64,000 nt of DNA from DATAUD01 sp035511075 (lineage in GTDB: Bacteria > Verrucomicrobiota > Verrucomicrobiia > Limisphaerales > Palsa-1400). Numbering within the stretch: the first letter of the stretch is position 1; every line of letters starts with the position of its first letter. The notes under the pieces are model-generated. The model had not been told where the DNA came from, searched no databases, and was given only the letters and a program-made list of their open reading frames with translations. Positions 8,649-18,700 of this stretch are shown here, one piece after another. A program made the position numbers and the translations under genes. The stretch lies in the NCBI GenBank assembly GCA_035511075.1, contig DATKFW010000002.1:62001-126000 (forward strand), given 5' to 3'.

Positions 8649-9650
8649 ATGAACACACTGACTGAAGAACGCCAGGCCGTCGAACGCCTGACCACCGGCC
8701 GCGCCCGCATCGAAACCGAACTGGGCAAGGCGATAGTCGGCCAGAAGGAAGTCATCGAGCAGATTCTCATCGCCCTTTTTGCCGGCGGCCATTGCCTAAT
8801 CACTGGCGCGCCGGGCCTTGCCAAGACGTTGCTGGTCAAATCCATCGCGCAAATCTTCCACCTCAAATTCCAGCGCATCCAATTCACGCCCGACCTCATG
8901 CCCGCCGACATCACGGGGACCGAAATTCTGCAGGACACGGGCGAGGGCAGGAAGATGGTTTTTGTGCGCGGACCGGTTTTCGCCAACATGATTCTGGCCG
9001 ACGAAATAAACCGCACGCCGCCCAAGACGCAGGCCGCGCTTCTGGAAGCGATGCAGGAGCATCAAGTCACTTCGGCCGGCATGCGCCACGTTCTGGAGGA
9101 GCCGTTCTACGTCCTGGCCACGCAAAACCCCATCGAGATGGAAGGCACTTATCCGCTGCCCGAAGCCCAGCTTGACCGCTTCATGTTCAACGTCGTGATC
9201 AATTATCTGCCAGAGGACGACGAAGTGGCCGTCATCCTCCAAACCACCGAGCGCCGGCCTGCCGCAATCGAGCCGATTTTCACTGGCGAGGACGTGCTGC
9301 GGTTTAACGACCTTGTCCGCAACGTGCCAATCTCCCGCAATCTGGCCCGTTACGCCGTGCGTTTGACCGCCGCCTCGCGCCCCGGCCAGCCCGGCGCCCT
9401 GTCATTTGTCAACGATTGGGTGAGCTGGGGCGCCGGCACGCGGGCCGGCCAATTCCTGGTCCTGGGCGCGAAGGCGCGCGCTTTATTTCAAGGCCGCACC
9501 CATGTCTCCGCCGAGGACATTCGCACTCTGGCTCCGCCGGTCTTGCGACACCGCATTTTGGTCAATTACCGGGCCGAAGCGGAGGGAACCAGCGTCGAAG
9601 GCGTCATTCGGCGGTTGCTTGAAACAGTGAAGGAACCGGACGCCTCCTAG
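8649..9650 (+). CDS. MoxR family AAA+ ATPase
   Basis: 333 residues from ATG 8649; the open frame extends further left only as overlap with the TPR gene. Walker A is GAPGLAKT (53-60), Walker B lies in MILADEIN (~114-121), the sensor region has LATQNPIEMEGTYPLPEAQL, and the C-terminal lid has TLAPPVLRHRI. All are diagnostic for MoxR. These cytoplasmic ATPases act as chaperones on VWA-domain proteins, matching the DUF58 and BatA-like genes that follow at once. It is the first gene of a tightly packed operon. Confidence 0.95.
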   Translation: MNTLTEERQAVERLTTGRARIETELGKAIVGQKEVIEQILIALFAGGHCLITGAPGLAKTLLVKSIAQIFHLKFQRIQFTPDLMPADITGTEILQDTGEGRKMVFVRGPVFANMILADEINRTPPKTQAALLEAMQEHQVTSAGMRHVLEEPFYVLATQNPIEMEGTYPLPEAQLDRFMFNVVINYLPEDDEVAVILQTTERRPAAIEPIFTGEDVLRFNDLVRNVPISRNLARYAVRLTAASRPGQPGALSFVNDWVSWGAGTRAGQFLVLGAKARALFQGRTHVSAEDIRTLAPPVLRHRILVNYRAEAEGTSVEGVIRRLLETVKEPDAS

Positions 9651-9662
9651 AATGAGTGTTTT

Positions 9663-10628
9663 ATGCCCGGTCCGCTCTCAGCCAGTTCGATGTCGCCCAG
9701 GTCCGAGGCGGGATTCGTCGATTCCAAGGCGTTGATGGCAATCCGGAACCTGGAATTGCGCGCCCGCGTCGTCGTCGAAGGTTTTTGGAACGGTTTGCAT
9801 CGCAGTCCCTATCACGGCTTTTCGGTCGAGTTCAGCGAATATCGCCCCTACTCGCCGGGAGAGGACACCCGCTACCTGGATTGGCGTCTGTACGCGCGCT
9901 CGGACCGTTATTACGTCAAGAAATTCGAGGACGAAACCAATCTGCGCTGCCATTTGCTGGTGGATCAAAGCCGCTCCATGACCTACGGCTCGCTGGGCTT
10001 CTCCAAATCCGATTACGCCCGCACGCTGGCGGCCACACTGGCGTGGTTTCTCAACAACCAGGGCGACGCCGTCGGCCTGTTCACTTTCGACGAGCGGGTG
10101 CGCGACTATCTTCCGGCGCGGAATCGCCGCGGCCATTTGCGCCAATTGATGCTGGCCCTGGAACGCAAGCCTGCCGGTAGGCAAACCGATCTGGGCGAAC
10201 CGCTCCGCCGCGTCGCTCAACTGGCACGCAAGCGCGGCATTATCGCGCTCATTTCCGACCTGCTGGCGTCCACCGACGAACTCGAGCGGAATCTGGCCGG
10301 CCTGACGGCGGCCGGAAACGAATTGATCGTTTTCCAGGTGCTCGATCCGAACGAGTTGGCGTTCGATTTTCACAATCCGATGCTTTTTGAGGATGTCGAG
10401 AGCGGGCGGGATTTTTATATTGACCCGGACATCGCGCGGGCGGAATACCAGCGCCGTTTGAACGCCCACGGCGAGGAGATCGAAGGCCTCTGCCGCAAGC
10501 TCGGATGCGCCTTTTTCCGCGTCCTGACCACCCGTCCGCTGGACCTGGCCCTGCTGGATTTCCTTCGCAGCCGCACGCGCCGCAACCGCCGGATTCGACG
10601 CCGTTCGCAGCCGGGATTGGCATCATGA
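9663..10628 (+). CDS. DUF58 domain-containing protein (VWA-like, MoxR partner)
   Basis: 321 residues, cytoplasmic. The DUF58 signature YRPYSPGEDTRYLDWRLYAR (~60-79) is followed by a VWA-like fold with the MIDAS motif DQSRSM (D101-M106). TFDERVRDY and a later LISDLLAS strand continue the fold. The C-terminus is very basic. The start at 9663 follows the MoxR stop by 12 bases, and the stop overlaps the next start as ATGA, showing translational coupling. The family is always found beside MoxR and is a presumed MoxR client. What the cell uses it for is not known. Confidence 0.92.
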   Translation: MPGPLSASSMSPRSEAGFVDSKALMAIRNLELRARVVVEGFWNGLHRSPYHGFSVEFSEYRPYSPGEDTRYLDWRLYARSDRYYVKKFEDETNLRCHLLVDQSRSMTYGSLGFSKSDYARTLAATLAWFLNNQGDAVGLFTFDERVRDYLPARNRRGHLRQLMLALERKPAGRQTDLGEPLRRVAQLARKRGIIALISDLLASTDELERNLAGLTAAGNELIVFQVLDPNELAFDFHNPMLFEDVESGRDFYIDPDIARAEYQRRLNAHGEEIEGLCRKLGCAFFRVLTTRPLDLALLDFLRSRTRRNRRIRRRSQPGLAS

Positions 10629-12652
10629 GCTTTCTGGCGCCATTGTTTTTATTGGGCGGCCTGGCGGTGGGGGCGCCGATCCTCTTTCATCTCATCCGGC
10701 GCTCGACGCGGGACCGCGCGCCATTCAGTTCGCTGATGTTTCTCAGTCCGACGCCCCCGCGAACGACGCGGCGGCGCAAGCTGGAACATTTGTGGCTGCT
10801 GGCATTGCGCTGCCTGATTCTGCTGGCGCTGGCGGTGGGATTCGCGCGTCCCTTTTTTGCCAGGGACGCGCCGCCCGATGCGGCGGGAACGCGCCGGCAG
10901 GTTGTTATTTTGATTGACACTAGCGCCTCGATGCGCCGGCCCGGCCTGTGGAACAGGGCCCGCGCGCTGGCCGAGGGATACCTCGAGAAGACTGCCCCGC
11001 CGGATGAGGTCGCGGTCATGACCTTTGACCGCCAGGCGCGCACTGTCGTCAGCATGGCGGAATGGAGTTCGTGGCCTGCGGACCAGCGCGCGGCGCTGGC
11101 GCGCGAGCGTTTGGCGGCCATTTCCCCGGGATGGATGGGCACACAACTGGGGCCCGCGCTCATCGACGCCGCCGGGCAATTCGAAGACCGGTCCAACGAC
11201 GGACAGCCGCCGGCCCGCCGCAACGTCGTGTTGATTTCCGATCTGCAGGACGGCGCCAAATTGGATGGATTGCAGGGGCACGAATGGCCCGCCGGCATGC
11301 GCGTTACGGTCGAGCCCGTTGCCGTTGCGCAACAATCCAACGCGGGTTTGGAAATTTTTGACCAATCCACCGGGTTCGTGCGCGTGACCAATTCAAAGGA
11401 TTCTAGAAAGGAAAAATTCCGTCTCGCCTGGCAGGGCGGCGGCGACGCCACCGAGATTTATTTGCCGCCGGGCCAGACGCGCACTTTCCCGACACCCAAA
11501 TTGTCGGCCGGGGCGGTCACCGGGGCGCTCCAATTGTCCGGCGACGACGCGGATTTTGACAACGTCTCTTATTTTGCCGCGCCGGAAATTCAGGACGTGG
11601 CCATTTGCTACCTCGGCGCGGATTCGGCGGACGACCCGGCAAAACCGCTCTACTATTTGCAACGTGTTTTCCCGGACTCCTCGCGCCGCCGGGTCAAGAT
11701 CACTGGCCCCGCGTCGCTGAACGATGCCGGTTCCGCGGTCGTTCCCGGAGCGCTGACCGACGCGCAGGTCACCGCCTTGCGCGATTGGCTTGCCGGCGGC
11801 AAAAACGCGTTGCTGCTCCTGGCAGGCGATCAATCAGGTCCGACGCTGGCGGGATTGCTTGGTTTGTCCGGCGTTCAGATCAGCGAAGCCGCGGGAGATT
11901 ACGCGCTGCTTGGCGGGATTGATTTCAAGCATCCGATTTTCGCCCCGTTTGACGACCCGCGCTACAGCGATTTCACGCCCATTCATTTCTGGAAACACCG
12001 GCGCTGGGAAATTCCCGCCTCGCTCAACGCCAGTGTGCTCGCGAAATTCGACGACGGCTCGCCGGCCCTGACCCAGGTCCCCGTCGGCAAGGGGAACCTT
12101 CTCGTCCTGGCATCGGGCTGGGGGCCCTCGGACAGCCAGCTCGCTGTGTCAAGCAAATTTCCGCCGCTGATGGAAACGATGCTCGATTGGAGCGGCTCCG
12201 GCGCCCCCGCCCGCTTCCAATTCCGGACGGGCGATGCCATTCCGTCCCCCCATTTCCCCGGCGCCGCCATCGAATGGAAAAAGCCGGACGGCCAATCACG
12301 AACATTGCCGGCGGGCGCGTCCTTCGCGGAGACCGACCTGCCGGGAATCTACGTGGCGTCGGGCGGAGGCAGCCACCGGCGTTTTGCCGTCAATCTGCCC
12401 CTGGAGGAAAGCCGCGTCGCCCCGCTGTCCCAGGACGAACTGGCGCGCCTGGGCGTTCCGCTGGATCCCGTGACGGACCAACCCCTCGCCGCCACGCGCA
12501 TTCACCAGCGCCAATTGCGCCGCGCCGAATTGGAAAACAGCCAGAAACTCTGGCGCTGGTTCCTCCTGGCTGCCCTGGCAATTGCGTGCGGGGAAATCAT
12601 CCTGGCCGGGAGCCTGGCGGGCGGCGCCAAAACCACGGGAGCGACGCCATGA
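10625..12652 (+). CDS. BatA/VWA membrane protein
   Basis: 675 residues. The N-terminal BatA domain has two membrane segments (FLAPLFLLGGLAVGAPILF and LWLLALRCLILLALAVGFA) separated by the SLMFLSPTPPRTTRRRKLEH linker. A VWA domain starts at VVILIDTSASM with an intact DxSxS MIDAS. A long periplasmic part follows, and a final helix LLAALAIACGEIILAGSLAG anchors the C-terminus. The ATG at 10625 overlaps the DUF58 stop (ATGA), and the stop overlaps the next start in the same way. The arrangement matches Bat (aerotolerance-like) operons of Bacteroidota, Planctomycetota and Verrucomicrobiota. Confidence 0.9.
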   Translation: MSFLAPLFLLGGLAVGAPILFHLIRRSTRDRAPFSSLMFLSPTPPRTTRRRKLEHLWLLALRCLILLALAVGFARPFFARDAPPDAAGTRRQVVILIDTSASMRRPGLWNRARALAEGYLEKTAPPDEVAVMTFDRQARTVVSMAEWSSWPADQRAALARERLAAISPGWMGTQLGPALIDAAGQFEDRSNDGQPPARRNVVLISDLQDGAKLDGLQGHEWPAGMRVTVEPVAVAQQSNAGLEIFDQSTGFVRVTNSKDSRKEKFRLAWQGGGDATEIYLPPGQTRTFPTPKLSAGAVTGALQLSGDDADFDNVSYFAAPEIQDVAICYLGADSADDPAKPLYYLQRVFPDSSRRRVKITGPASLNDAGSAVVPGALTDAQVTALRDWLAGGKNALLLLAGDQSGPTLAGLLGLSGVQISEAAGDYALLGGIDFKHPIFAPFDDPRYSDFTPIHFWKHRRWEIPASLNASVLAKFDDGSPALTQVPVGKGNLLVLASGWGPSDSQLAVSSKFPPLMETMLDWSGSGAPARFQFRTGDAIPSPHFPGAAIEWKKPDGQSRTLPAGASFAETDLPGIYVASGGGSHRRFAVNLPLEESRVAPLSQDELARLGVPLDPVTDQPLAATRIHQRQLRRAELENSQKLWRWFLLAALAIACGEIILAGSLAGGAKTTGATP

Positions 12653-14271
12653 TGGAGCCTCGCCTCCAAAATGAATTGGCCGATTTGGAGCGAATGCTCC
12701 GACGCGCGCAATTGTGGCGCGAGATGGCCGTTGCCTGGCTGGCCGTGGCGGCGCTCGGCATTTTATTTCTTTTGCTGGGCAATTTTGCCGGCTGGCGCCT
12801 GCCCGGGGAATGGATCATTCCTTTCTCGGCCGGATTGATTGCCGCTGGCGTGATTTGGGGACTGCGCCGCGCCAGCGCCAAGGATTTTCGCGCCGTGGTC
12901 GCGACACTTGAACGGGAACATCCCGAGTTGCGCCATTTGCTCTCGGCGGCGGCGGACCAGGAGCCGGATGCCACGTCCGGCAATTTCCGGTTTCTGCAAC
13001 TGCGCGCCATCGAGGCGGTCCTGGAACATCCCCAACGCTCCCGGTGGAGACAGACTCTTGGGCGGAAACTGTCCGTTGCCCGAAGCGCGCATTTTGCGGC
13101 ATTGGCCCTCGCTGTCGTGGTTCTTTGGGTTCTGGGCCGCAACGGCGGCGGCCGCCCCGTGTTTCGCTCATGGCTGGCGCCGGAAATCACCGTCACCCCC
13201 GGGGACACGCAAGTCGAACGCGGATCCAGCCTCGTGATTTCGGCGCGGTTCGGGCGCCAGCCGCCGCCGGAAGCGACCCTCGTCCTGGAAAGCGCCTCGG
13301 GCCGGACCGAACGCATCGCTATGCAGCGCCAACTGGCGGACCCCATATTTGGCGCCAGCGTGGCCGAGGTTTCCGAGGAAGGCCGCTATCACATCGAATA
13401 TGATGCCCGCAAATCCGACGGTTTTAAAGTCACTGTGTTCGATTACCCGTCTCTTCTCCGCGCCGACGCGCTGCTGCGTTTCCCCCATTACACAGGGCTG
13501 ACGAACAAAACCATACTTGACACCCGGCGCGTCAGCGCCGTCGAAGGAACGCGCCTGACGTACACATTCCAGCTCAACAAGCCGGTGACAAGCGCCACGC
13601 TCGTTTCAACCAACGGCTCGGTCAAACTCGCGCTCAAGGAAAACGCCGTCGCGCTGCTGGACGATTTTGTATTGACCAACAGCGCGCGCTACACGCTGGC
13701 GCTGGTGGACGCCGACGGGCGCTCCAACAAATTCCCCGCCGAGATCGTCTTTCAAGCGCTGCCCGACAGGCCCCCGGAGCTTAAACTGGTCTTCCCAGGC
13801 GGCGACCAGCGCGTTTCCCGCCTGGAAGAATTGCAATTGCAAGCCGAAGCCCGCGGCGAATTCGGCCTGTTGAGATACGGCATTGGTTTCGGCGTGGCGG
13901 GCGAGGAACCGCGCATCGTCGAGTTGGGCCAATCGGTGCCCCGCGACGAAAAGCGCCAGTTCAATTATCTCATACGCTTGGAGACTCTCCCCCTGGAGCC
14001 GGACCAGGCGCTGGCCTATTTTGTCTGGGCGGACGATTTCGGGCCGGACGGCAAAATCCGGCGGACTTTCAGCGACATGTTTTTCGCCGAGGTCCGTCCT
14101 TTCGAGGAAGCTTTTCGGGCCGGCCAGCCGGAGATGTCCGGCGGCCAGGGCGAAGGGCAGCAGCAGGGGAATGAAGCGGACGATCTGGCCGAGATGCAGA
14201 AGGAAATCGTCATCGCGACCTGGAAACTGCGACAGGAAAAACCGCCGCCCGCATCCACGAGATCTCCATGA
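12649..14271 (+). CDS. DUF4175-like membrane protein, N-terminal half
   Basis: 540 residues from the coupled ATG (ATGA overlap with the BatA gene). Two membrane helices near residues 25-70 (VAWLAVAALGILFLLLGNF and FSAGLIAAGVIWGL) and a third near 145-160 precede a periplasmic beta-rich region (~165-450). Near its end the DLAEMQKEIVIATWKLRQ segment normally continues into a long coiled coil in related proteins. Here it runs into PPPASTRSP and stops. The expected coiled-coil continuation is found in the next gene in another frame, so this looks like one half of a split or frameshifted gene. Confidence 0.75.
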   Translation: MMEPRLQNELADLERMLRRAQLWREMAVAWLAVAALGILFLLLGNFAGWRLPGEWIIPFSAGLIAAGVIWGLRRASAKDFRAVVATLEREHPELRHLLSAAADQEPDATSGNFRFLQLRAIEAVLEHPQRSRWRQTLGRKLSVARSAHFAALALAVVVLWVLGRNGGGRPVFRSWLAPEITVTPGDTQVERGSSLVISARFGRQPPPEATLVLESASGRTERIAMQRQLADPIFGASVAEVSEEGRYHIEYDARKSDGFKVTVFDYPSLLRADALLRFPHYTGLTNKTILDTRRVSAVEGTRLTYTFQLNKPVTSATLVSTNGSVKLALKENAVALLDDFVLTNSARYTLALVDADGRSNKFPAEIVFQALPDRPPELKLVFPGGDQRVSRLEELQLQAEARGEFGLLRYGIGFGVAGEEPRIVELGQSVPRDEKRQFNYLIRLETLPLEPDQALAYFVWADDFGPDGKIRRTFSDMFFAEVRPFEEAFRAGQPEMSGGQGEGQQQGNEADDLAEMQKEIVIATWKLRQEKPPPASTRSP

Positions 14272-16340
14272 GAAAACACGCACTTCACTCATTCCTATTG
14301 GCCGGCCTGTTCTGCGCGCGCGCATTAATGGCCGATGATTACGCGGCCGACATCACCTCCGTGGGCCAGGCGCAGGCGCAGGCGTTGGAACAAGCGCAGC
14401 AAATGCTCGCGCGAACGGAAAAACCGCCCGCCCGCGAGGCGCTCCAAAAAGCGATCCAGGAAATGGAACGGGCCCAATTGATGCTCGCGGACGCAAAGAA
14501 TGCGCCGGAAAAGCTGGGCGCGGCCGTGGTTGCCGAGCAATCGGCTTACCAGGGGCTTCTAAAAATAATCCCCCATGATTTTCAGGTTTCGCGCTCCCGC
14601 GGACGCGGCCGAAGCGGCGGGCGCGCCGGCCAGCCGCGCAAAGGCCAGATGGACCAACTGGAATTGACCAGCGACGACAATCGCTACGAAACCGAGCAGG
14701 AGGCCACCGCCGCGCCCACACCGCAACAAAAGGAGCAATTGCAAATTGCCGATCGTTTGAAGCAGTTGGCGCAACGCCAGCAGGACTTGAACGATCGCCT
14801 CAAGGAATTGCAAACCGCCCTGGCCGAAGCCCGCACCGACCAGGAGCGCGAGGAAATTCAGCGCCAGCTCAAGCGCCTGAGCGACGAAGAAAAGCAGATG
14901 CTCGCCGACGTGGACGAATTGCGCCAGAACCTCGACCAATCGCCCAATGCCTCTTCGCTCTCCAAGGCCAGGCAGCAATTGGACCAGGCCCGTTCCGATA
15001 CCCAGCGCGCCTCGCAGGAGTTGCAGGATCAATCGGTTTCGCAGGCCCTGGCCGCGGGCGCGCGCGCTCAACAGGGGATGCAGGAACTGCGGGAGAATTT
15101 GAGAAACCAGGCCTCCAGCCAGTTTTCACAGCAAATGCGGCAGTTGCGCTCCCAGGCGCGCGACCTTGCAAGCCAGGAGGATAAAATCGGCGCCACGCTC
15201 GAATCGCTGGCCAATCCCGACCGCAAATCCCTCGACGACTCCGCGCAGCGTCAACAATTGGTTCAGCAAATGGCCCGCCAGGAAAGCGCTCTGACCAATT
15301 TGCTGGCCGGAATGCAAAACGTCAGCGAACAGGCGGAAACTTCCGAACCGCTGCTTTCAGAGCAGCTTTATGACACCCTGCGCCGCGCCAGCCAGATGCG
15401 CAACGAGAACCTCCTCGAAACGGGGGAGAAGCTTGTCGATCACGGCCTGGTTACCCAGGCCGGCGCGCCTGAGGGCGCCGTGCGCAAGAATCTCAACGAA
15501 CTTCGTCAAAAAGTGGAGCGCGCCGCCCAAAGCGTGCTCGGCAACGAAACCGAGGCCCTGCGCTACGCCCAAAAGGAACTGGACGATCTTTCCTCCCAAG
15601 TGGAACGCGAAGCGGCCGCGCCGGGAACCAATTCCAATTCCGCGCAGGGCGCCGCCGGAACGCGCGGCGCCGCCGGCACAAATTCCACGGCCGGTTCCCC
15701 GTCCGATGGCGGCAGCCCACAGGTGACAAGCGCAAATTCCGGCAAAGCGGGCTCCAAACCCGGTGCCGAGCCCGGGTCCGCGCAGGGCCAGGCCGGCGGC
15801 GAAGCAAGTTCCACCGCCGGGTCCCATCCCAATAACTCCAGCGGCCAGGCGGCAAGCGCAAGTTCCACTCCAGGGGGGACTCAAGACGGCTCCGCAAATG
15901 GCCAGGCTGGCGGCGATGCCGATCGATTGCGCGAAGCGGCCCGGCAGTTTGGCGGCGCCAGCGCCGGAGCCGGAGGCGGTCGGGCGGGTCTTGGAATTAA
16001 TGGTCCGATTACCGGCAGTGACTTTGTCGATTGGTCGGATCGGATGCGTGAAGTCGAAGAGGTGGTTGATTCTTCCGACTTGCGAAACCAATTGGCCGAA
16101 GCCCGCGAGCGCGTCGCCGCTTATCGGGCGGATTACCGGCGGCGCGGCCAGAAGCCCGACCCGGACGCCTTGCGCGCCCAGGTGCTGGCGCCGATGGCCG
16201 AGGTCCGCGCCCGTTTGCGGGAGGACCTGGCGCGTCTGGCCAATGTGAAAAGCCTCGTTCCGCTCGATCACGATCCCGTGCCGGAGAATTATTCCGAAAT
16301 GGTCCGCAAGTACTACGAAAAGTTGGGAGGAGGTCAGTGA
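14268..16340 (+). CDS. Coiled-coil protein, C-terminal half of the DUF4175-like protein
   Basis: 690 residues. The first 22 residues read as a plausible signal peptide (MRKHALHSFLLAGLFCARAL then MA/DD). The rest is Gln/Glu/Arg-rich coiled coil (to ~450), a low-complexity Gly/Ala/Ser/Asn region (~450-560), and a conserved tail containing SDRMREVEEVVDSSDLRNQL. The start overlaps the previous stop as ATGA. In homologues I recall, this coiled coil continues the preceding protein. Either a frameshift has split the gene, or the second half is now exported through its own signal. The membrane-coiled-coil pair probably acts with the VWA proteins on the periplasmic side. Confidence 0.78.
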   Translation: MRKHALHSFLLAGLFCARALMADDYAADITSVGQAQAQALEQAQQMLARTEKPPAREALQKAIQEMERAQLMLADAKNAPEKLGAAVVAEQSAYQGLLKIIPHDFQVSRSRGRGRSGGRAGQPRKGQMDQLELTSDDNRYETEQEATAAPTPQQKEQLQIADRLKQLAQRQQDLNDRLKELQTALAEARTDQEREEIQRQLKRLSDEEKQMLADVDELRQNLDQSPNASSLSKARQQLDQARSDTQRASQELQDQSVSQALAAGARAQQGMQELRENLRNQASSQFSQQMRQLRSQARDLASQEDKIGATLESLANPDRKSLDDSAQRQQLVQQMARQESALTNLLAGMQNVSEQAETSEPLLSEQLYDTLRRASQMRNENLLETGEKLVDHGLVTQAGAPEGAVRKNLNELRQKVERAAQSVLGNETEALRYAQKELDDLSSQVEREAAAPGTNSNSAQGAAGTRGAAGTNSTAGSPSDGGSPQVTSANSGKAGSKPGAEPGSAQGQAGGEASSTAGSHPNNSSGQAASASSTPGGTQDGSANGQAGGDADRLREAARQFGGASAGAGGGRAGLGINGPITGSDFVDWSDRMREVEEVVDSSDLRNQLAEARERVAAYRADYRRRGQKPDPDALRAQVLAPMAEVRARLREDLARLANVKSLVPLDHDPVPENYSEMVRKYYEKLGGGQ

Positions 16341-18700
16341 TCGTCTTTTCCGCGCGGACATGGCTCCTTCCAATTCTGGTCCTGGTCGTGGCGCTCGCGG
16401 GCGCCCTGATCTGGGCTGGGCGCCGCGGCGCAGCCGGGCTGCCGGTGCGGATCGGGTGCGGACTCTTGAAGCTGGCCGGCGTGCTCGCGCTGGCGCTTTG
16501 TCTGCTGGATCCGCTGCGCGTGAGCCAGCGCGCCCGGCCCGGCGCGAATCTCTTCGCGCTCATCGCCGACAACAGCCAGAGCATGCAAGTCAAGGACGCC
16601 GGCCAATCGCAATCGCGCGGCGAAATCCTCCGCAGCCAATTGACCAATGACGCCCCGGGCTGGCAATCAGCTCTGGCGGAAAATTTTCAATTGCGCCGCT
16701 ACACCTTCGACACCCAGTTGCAGGACGCCCGCGATTTCGGGGAGCTGAAATTTGACGGGCGCGCCTCCGCCCTCGAAAGCGCCTTGCACACCGCCGCGGA
16801 CCGCTGGCGCGGCCAGCCCGTCGCGGGGGTTCTCCTGTTTACCGACGGCAATGCCACCGACATCGCGCCGGACCTGTCCGCCCTGGAAGGCTGCCCGCCC
16901 ATTTATCCCGTCGTCATCGGCGACGACGGTCTGCGCGACATCGCGCTGGAAAAAGTCACAGCCAGCCAGACCGCTTTCGAAGACGCGCCGGTGACCGTGC
17001 AGGCGGAGGCCGCCGCGCACGGATTTTCCGGCGAAACGGTTGACACGCGATTGATCGAAGTCGGTGCCGGCCTCTCCAACGTTGTCGCCCAGCAAAAACA
17101 AACCGCCGCCGGCGACGACAGCAACCTGAACTTCCGTTTCCAAATCCAGCCCGACAAACCCGGCCTCCATTTTTACGAGATTGAAACGCGGGCGCAGAGC
17201 GAAGCCGGCCTCCCGGCGGCGCAATCCCGCGAGGCGACGCTTGTCAATAATCGGAAAATGGCCGTGGTCGATCGCGGCCAGGAACCGTTTCGCGTCCTGT
17301 ATGTCGGTGGCCGGCCCAACTGGGACTTCAAATTCCTCAACCGCGCAGTCGGGGATGATCCGCAGGTGCAGTTGGTGGCGCTGATTCGCCTGGCCCGGCG
17401 CGAGCCCAAATTCGCGTTTGCGGGGGGCGAGTTGAGCAATCCGCTCTTCGGAGGATTCGACGATACCAATGAGGAAACCGCCCGCTACGACCAACCGGTC
17501 CTCACCCGCCTCAATACCAGGGACGAGTTCGAATTGCGCGGCGGCTTCCCAATAACCGCCGCGGACCTTTTCCGGTATCACGCGGTCATTTTCGGCGACG
17601 TCGAGGCCGATTTTTTTACGCACGATCAAATGGTCTTGATGCAGCGTTTTGTCACCGAGCGCGGCGGCGGATTCCTGATGCTTGGCGGCGCGGAGTCATT
17701 TCGCCAGGGAAACTATGCGGGCACGCTGATCGGTTCGATGCTTCCGGTTTATCTCAACCAGCCCGTCAACGCCAGTCTCCCCTCGGATTGGAAGCTCAAG
17801 CTGACTCGCGAAGGCTGGTTGCAACCCTGGACGCGTTTGCGCGCGACGGAAGGGGAGGAACAAACGCGCCTGGACGACGCCGCGCCCCTCGAAGTGCTAA
17901 ACGCGGTCCTTGGCATCAAGCCCGGGGCCAGCGTGCTGGCCACCGTTTCCGATTCAGACAACAATACTTACCCGGCGCTGGCCGTGCAGCGGCTTGGCCT
18001 GGGTCGAACCGCCGCGCTGATGATCGGAGACATGTGGCGCGGCAGCTTGCGCGACGAAACGTCTCAAAAGGATTTGGCCAAGTCCTGGCGCCAGCTTGTC
18101 CGATGGCTCGTATCGGATGTTCCTTCCAGGGTCGGCGTCACCCCGGAGACGGCCGCCGACGGCGACCCGTCCCGCGTCCGGTTCGTCGTCTCCGCGCGCG
18201 ACGAGGAATTCAAGCCTCTGGATAACGCGACCGTCCAGTTGACCATTCGACCGGTGCATCTCCTTCAGTCGCACGACGCGGAGCCGGGCGCCGATTACCT
18301 TCAAATCACCGCCGATCCGTTGCCCAATGAGCCGGGAAAATACGAGGCCACTTACGTGGCGCGCGACCCGGGCGCCTATTCAGTCCAGGCCGTGGTGACT
18401 CAATCCGACGGGAAAGTCGTCGGAAACGCGATGGCCGGCTGGGCCTCGGACCCCGCGGCGGAGGAATTCCGTGTTCTCAAACCCAACCGCCAATTGCTGG
18501 CCGCCATCGCGCAACGGACCGGCGGCGCAGTATTGACGATGTCGGCCCTGCGGGATTTCGCGCGCCGCATTCCGGAGAGGCGCGCGCCGATTACCGAAAC
18601 GTGGAGCGATCCGCTTTGGCACAAGCCCGTGGTCTTCCTCTTCGTCATCGGCTGTTTCGCGGCGGAATGGGGAATCCGTCGATGGAAAGGATTGCCTTGA
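16337..18700 (+). CDS. Large VWA / glutamine-amidotransferase-like membrane protein of the Bat-type operon
   Basis: 787 residues starting at a GTG preceded by GGGAGGAGG, an excellent ribosome binding site; the stop of the previous gene overlaps it. N-terminal helices (LLPILVLVVALAGALIWAG and LLKLAGVLALALCLLDPL) are followed by a VWA-type segment ALIADNSQSM with a DxSxS-like MIDAS, and GVLLFTDGNATD. The RVLYVGGRPNWDFKFLNRAV stretch resembles the class I glutamine-amidotransferase-like fold found in such proteins. A membrane helix (KPVVFLFVIGCFAAEWGI) ends the protein. It is a typical penultimate member of verrucomicrobial/planctomycetal MoxR-Bat operons, function unknown. Confidence 0.88.
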   Translation: MIVFSARTWLLPILVLVVALAGALIWAGRRGAAGLPVRIGCGLLKLAGVLALALCLLDPLRVSQRARPGANLFALIADNSQSMQVKDAGQSQSRGEILRSQLTNDAPGWQSALAENFQLRRYTFDTQLQDARDFGELKFDGRASALESALHTAADRWRGQPVAGVLLFTDGNATDIAPDLSALEGCPPIYPVVIGDDGLRDIALEKVTASQTAFEDAPVTVQAEAAAHGFSGETVDTRLIEVGAGLSNVVAQQKQTAAGDDSNLNFRFQIQPDKPGLHFYEIETRAQSEAGLPAAQSREATLVNNRKMAVVDRGQEPFRVLYVGGRPNWDFKFLNRAVGDDPQVQLVALIRLARREPKFAFAGGELSNPLFGGFDDTNEETARYDQPVLTRLNTRDEFELRGGFPITAADLFRYHAVIFGDVEADFFTHDQMVLMQRFVTERGGGFLMLGGAESFRQGNYAGTLIGSMLPVYLNQPVNASLPSDWKLKLTREGWLQPWTRLRATEGEEQTRLDDAAPLEVLNAVLGIKPGASVLATVSDSDNNTYPALAVQRLGLGRTAALMIGDMWRGSLRDETSQKDLAKSWRQLVRWLVSDVPSRVGVTPETAADGDPSRVRFVVSARDEEFKPLDNATVQLTIRPVHLLQSHDAEPGADYLQITADPLPNEPGKYEATYVARDPGAYSVQAVVTQSDGKVVGNAMAGWASDPAAEEFRVLKPNRQLLAAIAQRTGGAVLTMSALRDFARRIPERRAPITETWSDPLWHKPVVFLFVIGCFAAEWGIRRWKGLP

